Positions 6,932 through 10,457 of a DNA stretch of 10,457 nt are shown here, in pieces; position 1 is the first letter of the stretch; every line of letters starts with the position of its first letter. The position numbers and the translations under genes were made by a program. The stretch comes from Chloroflexota bacterium (GTDB lineage: Bacteria > Chloroflexota > Anaerolineae > Anaerolineales > UBA11858). The notes beneath the pieces were generated by a model. That model saw only the letters and a list, made by a program, of their open reading frames with translations, was not told the DNA's origin and searched no databases. The stretch is from positions 1 to 10,457 of the forward strand of contig DAOUWT010000073.1 of the NCBI GenBank assembly GCA_030666985.1. The letters run 5' to 3'.

Positions 6932-7004
6932 GTGCATACTTGCCACTTGCATACCTGCACACTTGCATACTTGCACACTCGCATACTTGCATACACGCAC
7001 ACTT
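6932..7004. repeat. 8-bp tandem repeat array (TTGCATAC/TTGCACAC)
   Basis: Nine units in near-perfect 8-bp register (one is 7 bp): gtgcatac, ttgccac, ttgcatac, ctgcacac, ttgcatac, ttgcacac, tcgcatac, ttgcatac, acgcacac. It lies between grpE and dnaK. Open frames across it on the minus strand encode only repeats of the VCKYAS type and are not genes. It supplies several TTGCA boxes; TTGCAT (6987-6992) with TAGAAA (7011-7016) at 18 bp is a weak possible promoter for dnaK. Confidence 0.8.
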
Positions 7005-7046
7005 GTTTTTTAGAAAATCTTTTAGAAGTAGGAAATCGAGAAAATC

Positions 7047-8759
7047 ATGAAAAAAATTGTTGGTATTGACCTGGGCACAACCAATTCAGGCGTCTCCATT
7101 GTTAAAAACGGAACGCCACAGATGCTCCCCAATGGAGATGAACGCATAATCCCCTCTGTGGTGGGCTATTCCCAAGATCAAGAGTGGCTGGTCGGAACTC
7201 CGGCCCGCAATCAGTACATTATCGAGCCTGAGAACACCGTGCGCTCTATCAAACGCAAGATGGGCAGCGATGCTCGTGAAAACCTGGCCGGCCAGGAGTT
7301 CACGCCACAAGAAATATCAGCCTTTATCTTACGTGAACTAAAAGACATTGCCAAACACAATCTTGGAGAGGAAATCACTGAAGCGGTAATTACTGTGCCA
7401 GCTTTTTTCTCTGATGCAGCCCGCCAAGCCACCAAAGATGCCGGTGAAATTGCCGGATTCAAAGTGCGCCGGATCATCAATGAGCCTACTGCGGCAGCTC
7501 TGGCCTACGGCCTAAACCGCGCCGAGGATCAGTTGGTCTTGGTGTACGACCTGGGGGGTGGCACATTCGATGCTTCCCTGGTGGAATTGATGGGCGGGAT
7601 CGTCGAGGTGCGTGCCAGTCACGGTAACACGCAACTTGGAGGTGATGATTTCGACCGCTTGCTGGCAGAGTATATCGCTGATGAATTCGAAAAAGAGCAT
7701 GAAGTTGATTTACGGCAGGATCGGCGGGCGTGGGCACGCTTGGTGCGTGCGGCTGAAGAAGCCAAGATCCAACTTTCCTCCCACCCATTCACGTGGGTCA
7801 AAGAAGAATATATCATAGAAAAGAATGACATTCCCCTGCATTTGGAACTAGAAATCAGCCGGTACGATTTTGAGATATTGATTCAAGATTTGCTAGCAGA
7901 AACCCTGGATTCTATAGACCAGGTACTGGAAGATGGTGAAGCAACCCCAGAGGAACTTAGCGAGGTCTTGTTAGTTGGTGGTTCCACACGCATCCCCATG
8001 GTGCGAGAGTTAATCTCCTCTCATCTAAGAATTCATCCCCAAACCTCCATCAACCCCGAAGAGGCTGTGGCCCTGGGGGCAGGTGTGCAGGCGGCCATTA
8101 TCGCTGGGGAAGTGATTGATGCCATTTTAGTAGACGTAACCCCCCACTCCCTGGGCATCTCGGTGGTAGAACCCCGTTGGGGTGGAATTATCGAAGACCG
8201 TTTTGGTCGCCTAATCCACCGCAACACCACCATACCAGTGACAAAGGAAAAAGTTTTTTCCGCCCTATATCCCGAGCAAGATGCCATTCACGTCAAGGTT
8301 TATCAAGGTGAAAATGCAACAGCTTCTAAGAATACCTTATTAGACGAATTCTTGATTGATGAACTAGAACCAGAAAATCCTGGCGAAACACCAAAAATCA
8401 CCGTTAAATTCGATTTCGACGTGAATGGTATCCTCACCGTTACCGCGCGTGACCGCAAAACCGGTAAAGAGGAACACGTCAGCGTTGAAGCTTCGCCCGC
8501 CCGCTTGAGCGAAAAAGAGCTTTTAGCAGCTAAATCACGTATGGAAGAAACGGCAGAAATTCAGCCCTCACCAGAAACCACCATCCTGGTAAAACGCGCC
8601 GAGACACTTCTCGAAGAAGGAGATTTAGCCGCAGATGAGGAGGAAAACTTGCACAGTTTATTGGCTGATATTCAATTCGCTCAAGTGAGTGGAGATGTAT
8701 CTTACCAAGAAGAGTTACTAGATGAATTAGTAGAAATGTTATTCGATTTGGAAGGATAA
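7047..8759 (+). CDS. dnaK: Hsp70 chaperone DnaK, short-lid paralogue
   Basis: 570 aa. ATG 7047 follows AGGA (7030-7033) and GAG (7038-7040). The ATPase domain is intact: GIDLGTTNS (6-14, phosphate 1), IKRKMG with Lys69-71 near the catalytic lysine, NEPTAAALAYG (145-155), DLGGGTFDAS (168-177, phosphate 2), GGDDFD (198-203), LVGGSTRIP (309-317, adenosine). It lacks the extra segment after KRKMG seen in proteobacterial DnaK. The interdomain linker reads AILVDV for the usual VLLLDV, and the hallmark TPLSLG is TPHSLG. The substrate domain (HRNTTIP, 391-397; FDFDVNGILTVTARD, 455-469) is present. The lid is only about 85-90 residues and ends FDLEG, with no disordered acidic tail or EEVK-like end, so it is 40-70 residues shorter than housekeeping DnaK. 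It should bind peptides in an ATP cycle with the GrpE and J-like protein upstream. A specialised copy is likely. Confidence 0.93.
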   Translation: MKKIVGIDLGTTNSGVSIVKNGTPQMLPNGDERIIPSVVGYSQDQEWLVGTPARNQYIIEPENTVRSIKRKMGSDARENLAGQEFTPQEISAFILRELKDIAKHNLGEEITEAVITVPAFFSDAARQATKDAGEIAGFKVRRIINEPTAAALAYGLNRAEDQLVLVYDLGGGTFDASLVELMGGIVEVRASHGNTQLGGDDFDRLLAEYIADEFEKEHEVDLRQDRRAWARLVRAAEEAKIQLSSHPFTWVKEEYIIEKNDIPLHLELEISRYDFEILIQDLLAETLDSIDQVLEDGEATPEELSEVLLVGGSTRIPMVRELISSHLRIHPQTSINPEEAVALGAGVQAAIIAGEVIDAILVDVTPHSLGISVVEPRWGGIIEDRFGRLIHRNTTIPVTKEKVFSALYPEQDAIHVKVYQGENATASKNTLLDEFLIDELEPENPGETPKITVKFDFDVNGILTVTARDRKTGKEEHVSVEASPARLSEKELLAAKSRMEETAEIQPSPETTILVKRAETLLEEGDLAADEEENLHSLLADIQFAQVSGDVSYQEELLDELVEMLFDLEG

Positions 8760-8977
8760 GGAATTCAGGAACAGCAATTCCAATTATAGAAACAAAGCTA
8801 CTTTCCACCGGGTAGAAGTCCAACCGAGTTGGGCGGATTTAAGCACATTACCCGCCAATCCGATTGGCCGCTTCGCGTACCCGTTTTATCATGCTGAGTT
8901 TTCATATTGAGAATTGCTGCCTGACTACGGGAAGATGTTGCATTTATAAGAACTTTATAGAAATATCTCTCAGCCTA
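8760..8977. other. Gene-free spacer after dnaK with small palindromes
   Basis: The gene-free stretch 8760-9077 (318 bp) holds no convincing ORF or RNA gene. Right after the dnaK stop is an inverted repeat ggaatt (8760-8765)/aattcc (8776-8781) with no T-run, so at best a weak terminator. A 7-bp dyad around one base, gccaatc-c-gattggc (8854-8868), could be a protein-binding site. Its last 100 bases carry the promoter of the downstream gene. Confidence 0.45.
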
Positions 8978-9005
8978 TTGACACTCTCTTGGCATCTGTT
9001 AGAAT
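8978..9005 (+). promoter_or_regulatory. Sigma70-type promoter for the HesB-like selenoprotein gene
   Basis: A perfect -35 TTGACA (8978-8983), a 16-bp spacer and TAGAAT (9000-9005) predict a start near 9012 and a 66-nt leader. A second perfect -10 hexamer TATAAT (9033-9038) lies closer to the gene but has no good -35 partner. The strong promoter argues that the gene is live and transcribed apart from dnaK. Confidence 0.7.
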
Positions 9006-9077
9006 CCCCCACAACTTTTCGATAGGAACCACTATAATTTTTCTATACGTTGCACAGGACACCCGAGGAACAAAAAT

Positions 9078-9413
9078 ATGATCAACCTTACCCCAGAAGC
9101 CGCGACCGCGGTTCAAGATTTACTAGCCCAACAAGAGCAAAAGGACCTCGCCCTCCGCGTATTTATCTCAGGCATTGGTTGAGGCGGCCCTCAATACGGA
9201 ATGGCTTTCGATAAGGACGTCCGAGACGACGACCAAGTTTACACAAGCCATGACGTGAAGGTTATCGTTGATAACCGAACTCTAGCCTACCTGAAAATCG
9301 CTACCATCGCTTATGTGCAAGATAATGGGCGAACTGGTTTTCGCATAGAACCTCTTGAGCAAGTAGCCACATCAGCCTGCGGCGGATGTGGAAGCAGCGA
9401 GAGTTGTTGCTAA
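9078..9413 (+). CDS. HesB/IscA-like selenoprotein with in-frame TGA (Sec35)
   Basis: 111 aa if TGA 9180-9182 is read as selenocysteine. ATG 9078 has a good SD, GAGGAA (9065-9070), 7 nt upstream and a consensus promoter. Before the TGA: MINLTPEAATAVQDLLAQQ and ALRVFISGIG, the usual A-type Fe-S carrier start. After it, in the same frame: GGPQYGMAFDKDVRDDDQV, VKVIVDNRTLAYL, a GFRIEP strand and a Cys-rich end (ACGGCGSSESCC, 100-111). In HesB/IscA-like proteins this GxCGGPxxGM position is the first conserved cysteine, so the TGA falls exactly on a Cys and domain order is unbroken. A HesB-like family is, to my knowledge, among known bacterial selenoprotein families. A stem-loop 15-28 nt after the TGA fits a SECIS. 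The product may carry Fe-S or act in redox chemistry; its role is unknown. Alternatives: sequencing error in a Cys codon, or a pseudogene. selA, selB, selC and selD are not in the window. Confidence 0.82.
9197..9210 (+). promoter_or_regulatory. Putative bacterial SECIS stem-loop
   Basis: Immediately downstream of the in-frame TGA the mRNA can form a 5-bp stem, CGGAA (9197-9201) with UUUCG (9206-9210, one G-U pair), closed by the tetraloop UGGC. The loop lies 20-23 nt after the TGA and contains GG, in line with the spacing and the loop guanine of bacterial SelB-binding elements such as that of E. coli fdhF. U9195-A9213 and A9196-U9212 could extend the stem with A9211 bulged. No folding program was run, and small hairpins are common by chance. 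Confidence 0.5.
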
Positions 9414-9482
9414 TACTCAAGTTGCGTAGTGCGTCTCCCTGCCCAAAGGGCACGCAAAGCGCGAGGATGCTTCGCGATGTTG
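9414..9482 (+). other. Structured 3' region after the selenoprotein gene
   Basis: Two small hairpins: gccc/gggc around aaa (9441-9451), with flanking tgcgt/acgca arms, and cgcgagg (9460-9466) with cttcgcg (9470-9476) around an atg loop. Neither is followed by a T-run. They may slow 3' decay or be repeat remnants. Confidence 0.35.
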
Positions 9483-9510
9483 CGTGAAACGTGTTACGTA
9501 AAGAGTGACC
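9483..9510 (+). repeat. Four 7-bp GTGA-type repeats downstream of the selenoprotein gene
   Basis: Units cgtgaaa, cgtgtta, cgtaaag, agtgacc in exact 7-bp register, oriented with the upstream plus-strand gene, but separated from its stop by 69 bp. Confidence 0.6.
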
Positions 9511-9535
9511 GCTACCCAAAATTTAATCAAGTATC

Positions 9536-9570
9536 AAAAAATAACAGCCCCGGTTTCTACCGGGGCTGTT
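9536..9570 (-). terminator. Intrinsic terminator between convergent genes, mainly for the minus-strand SH3b gene
   Basis: A perfect 12-bp GC-rich stem, aacagccccggt (9543-9554) with 9559-9570, loop ttct. Read on the minus strand it is followed by A then six Ts (9541-9536), a textbook terminator for the gene ending at 9667. On the plus strand only a short TTT follows, so it may also partly stop transcription from the selenoprotein gene. Confidence 0.85.
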
Positions 9571-9585
9571 TGCATATATGAATTC

Positions 9586-9671
9586 CTCACGTTTCACGTC
9601 TTCACGTCTCACGTTTCACATCTCACGTCTCGCGTCTCACGTCTTCACGTTTCACGTCTTCACGCATCACA
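9586..9671 (-). repeat. About twelve 7-bp ACGTGAR repeats overlapping the SH3b stop codon
   Basis: On the minus strand the array reads tgtgatg, cgtgaag, acgtgaaa, cgtgaag, acgtgag, acgcgag, acgtgag, and so on, in steps of 7 with a few 8s. It includes the TGA stop (9667-9669) of the minus-strand gene and ends shortly before its terminator. It is the longest array in the window and is inverted relative to the others, matching the strand of the gene it follows. Confidence 0.85.
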
Positions 9672-10308
9672 TTTCCCGCAAAAAAGAGACAATAACACCT
9701 AGCACCCCAAATATAACTAATCCCATGATCAAAAACCCCATCGGCAGCCCCCCGGCACCAAGGGAATCTTCTTGGGGAGGATAGGTGGGAATCACCAGCA
9801 GCGGGGGAGGAGTATAGGTGGGCTTTCGCGTGGGGGGAATGTCCGACACGTACTGGGCCGCCAGAGTGGGGTCAATGGTGGGGGTAGTGAGCGGCGTGGG
9901 GGTCGGCGGCGGCTCGACAATGGGCAGCTCTCCGCTAAGACGCACCAAGGGCGAATAAACCCAGGCCACTCCTTCTTCCACTCCCAGGTAAATAATCTGA
10001 ACCCAAGAACCGCCAACGGATTTCCCGATAGCCGGGACTTCCTCCCTATTGATGAGTACGCCAACTTTGGGATAGTTAACCCCAGGGCCTGAGCGCACGT
10101 TGATCTGATCCTCTGGGTCAGAATAGACAATGGCCATGGGTCCCGTCTGCGTCCCTGTGACGGTAGGGACAGAAACCGTCGGCTGCTGGCCAGTACCAGT
10201 CGCTCGAACCAACGAGGCGCTCAATCCCACTCCCGAGAATAGGAGTACAAACAAACTAATATAAAGACTCAGACGAGTATTTCGAGACAATTTTCTTAAT
10301 GTTTTCAT
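9667..10308 (-). CDS. Membrane-anchored bacterial SH3b-domain protein
   Basis: 213 aa. The start is ATG 10308-10306; an AAGAGA-like site lies about 10 nt upstream and an out-of-frame ATG sits 5 bases before it. Residues 13-33 (LSLYISLFVLLFSGVGLSASL) after a basic start are a signal peptide or N-terminal anchor. Residues 58-124 form a bacterial SH3 (SH3_3) domain with the signature INVRSGPGVNYPKVG (69-83) and WVYSPLVRL. Residues 125-181 are a Pro/Thr-rich linker (EPPPTPTPLTTPT). Residues 188-208 are a C-terminal TM helix followed by FLREM. SH3b domains usually bind peptidoglycan or surface ligands, and this one lies outside the membrane. It is convergent with the selenoprotein gene, and no functional link is visible. 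No clear promoter is seen; REP-like repeats lie directly upstream. Confidence 0.87.
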   Translation of the reverse strand: MKTLRKLSRNTRLSLYISLFVLLFSGVGLSASLVRATGTGQQPTVSVPTVTGTQTGPMAIVYSDPEDQINVRSGPGVNYPKVGVLINREEVPAIGKSVGGSWVQIIYLGVEEGVAWVYSPLVRLSGELPIVEPPPTPTPLTTPTIDPTLAAQYVSDIPPTRKPTYTPPPLLVIPTYPPQEDSLGAGGLPMGFLIMGLVIFGVLGVIVSFLREM

Positions 10309-10333
10309 GCCATAATCTCTTACACTTTTTCAC

Positions 10334-10371
10334 TGTCATTGCGAACCCCGGTTTTTGGGGTGTGGCAATAT
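10334..10371. repeat. REP-like palindromic repeat, copy 1 (tgtcattgcgaacc type)
   Basis: tgtcattgcgaacccc, then a ggttttt loop, then ggggtgtggcaatatc: outer attgc/gcaat and inner cccc/gggg arms form an imperfect hairpin. It is a direct-orientation relative of the copy at 10415. This type of TGTCATTGCGA...GGCAAT repeat is widespread in intergenic DNA of unrelated bacteria. Confidence 0.75.
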
Positions 10372-10414
10372 CACTAGCCAAACTTGGCCAGTCACTGTTG
10401 CCGTGTTAACCAGA

Positions 10415-10457
10415 TGTCATTGCGAACCCCCGTATTTTGGGGGTGTGGCAATCCCCT
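10415..10457. repeat. REP-like palindromic repeat, copy 2 (runs off the right edge)
   Basis: tgtcattgcgaaccccc, a gtatttt loop and gggggtgtggcaatcccc. It is nearly identical to copy 1 except that one more C in the left arm is matched by one more G in the right, so pairing is kept. The spacer between the copies (10372-10414) contains the near-palindrome gccaa-ac-ttggc. Confidence 0.75.

Noticed and set aside
6725..7002. Minus-strand ORFs of 71-91 aa across the grpE-dnaK spacer
   Set aside because: Their sequence is translated 7-bp and 8-bp repeats (VCKYASV-type strings) plus grpE antisense; repeat periods that are not multiples of 3 leave frames open by chance.
6932..7004. A CRISPR-like array
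   Set aside because: Units are 8 bp without spacers, and no cas gene is nearby.
8760..8977. A riboswitch or small RNA in the dnaK-selenoprotein spacer
   Set aside because: Only short dyads are present; no known riboswitch core or tRNA-like fold could be recognised.
9201..9413. A separate 70-aa plus-strand ORF starting at ATG 9201
   Set aside because: It is the 3' part of the HesB-like gene after the in-frame TGA; it has no SD and its Met is the conserved M of the YGMAFD motif.
9772..10130. Plus- and minus-strand ORFs of about 110 aa overlapping the SH3b gene
   Set aside because: Gly/Arg- and Pro/Arg-rich translations of the Pro/Thr linker codons in other frames.

Overview
This 10.5-kb window looks like a bacterial chromosome fragment from the Chloroflexota, most likely an Anaerolineae-type lineage. 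That is an inference from gene style (a DnaK without the extra N-terminal segment of proteobacterial DnaK, Pro/Thr-rich SH3b surface protein, filter-less TrkA-N membrane protein, CBM96-like jelly roll) and from intergenic DNA full of short degenerate repeats. I saw no rRNA, tRNA, CRISPR array, transposase or phage gene.

Layout, left to right. Bases 2-490 hold the 3' end of an extracellular beta-rich (DNRLRE/CBM96-like) protein. Bases 530-1207 encode a 225-aa protein that reads as a PD-(D/E)xK nuclease-like core followed by a winged helix. A 167-bp nested inverted-repeat element (1226-1392) sits inside an array of 7-bp repeats. Bases 1453-2319 encode a two-TM/TrkA-N protein resembling a potassium channel without a recognisable selectivity filter and with most of its RCK_C domain missing. 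A strong hairpin terminator follows, then a class I SAM methyltransferase (2446-3255).

The centre (3288-8759) is a dedicated Hsp70 locus behind a good sigma70-type promoter and a long structured leader: a 760-aa TPR protein, a J-domain-like protein whose HPD motif reads HSPED, GrpE (ATGA overlap with the J gene), and a 570-aa DnaK with a short lid and no acidic tail. The adjacency suggests a specialised chaperone machine in which the TPR protein is scaffold or client adaptor. That role is inference.

Right of it, with its own promoter, is the most striking gene (9078-9413): a HesB/IscA-like protein in which the conserved Cys codon is an in-frame TGA. Homology runs through the TGA to a Cys-rich C terminus, and a small stem-loop with a GG-containing loop lies about 20 nt downstream, as expected for a bacterial SECIS. 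I read it as a selenoprotein. A convergent minus-strand SH3b membrane protein (9667-10308) and two REP-like palindromes at the right edge complete the window.

A theme across the window is a 7-bp degenerate repeat (consensus about MGTGAWG) directly after genes, always reading GTGA in the sense of the gene it follows and in four cases supplying or overlapping the stop codon.
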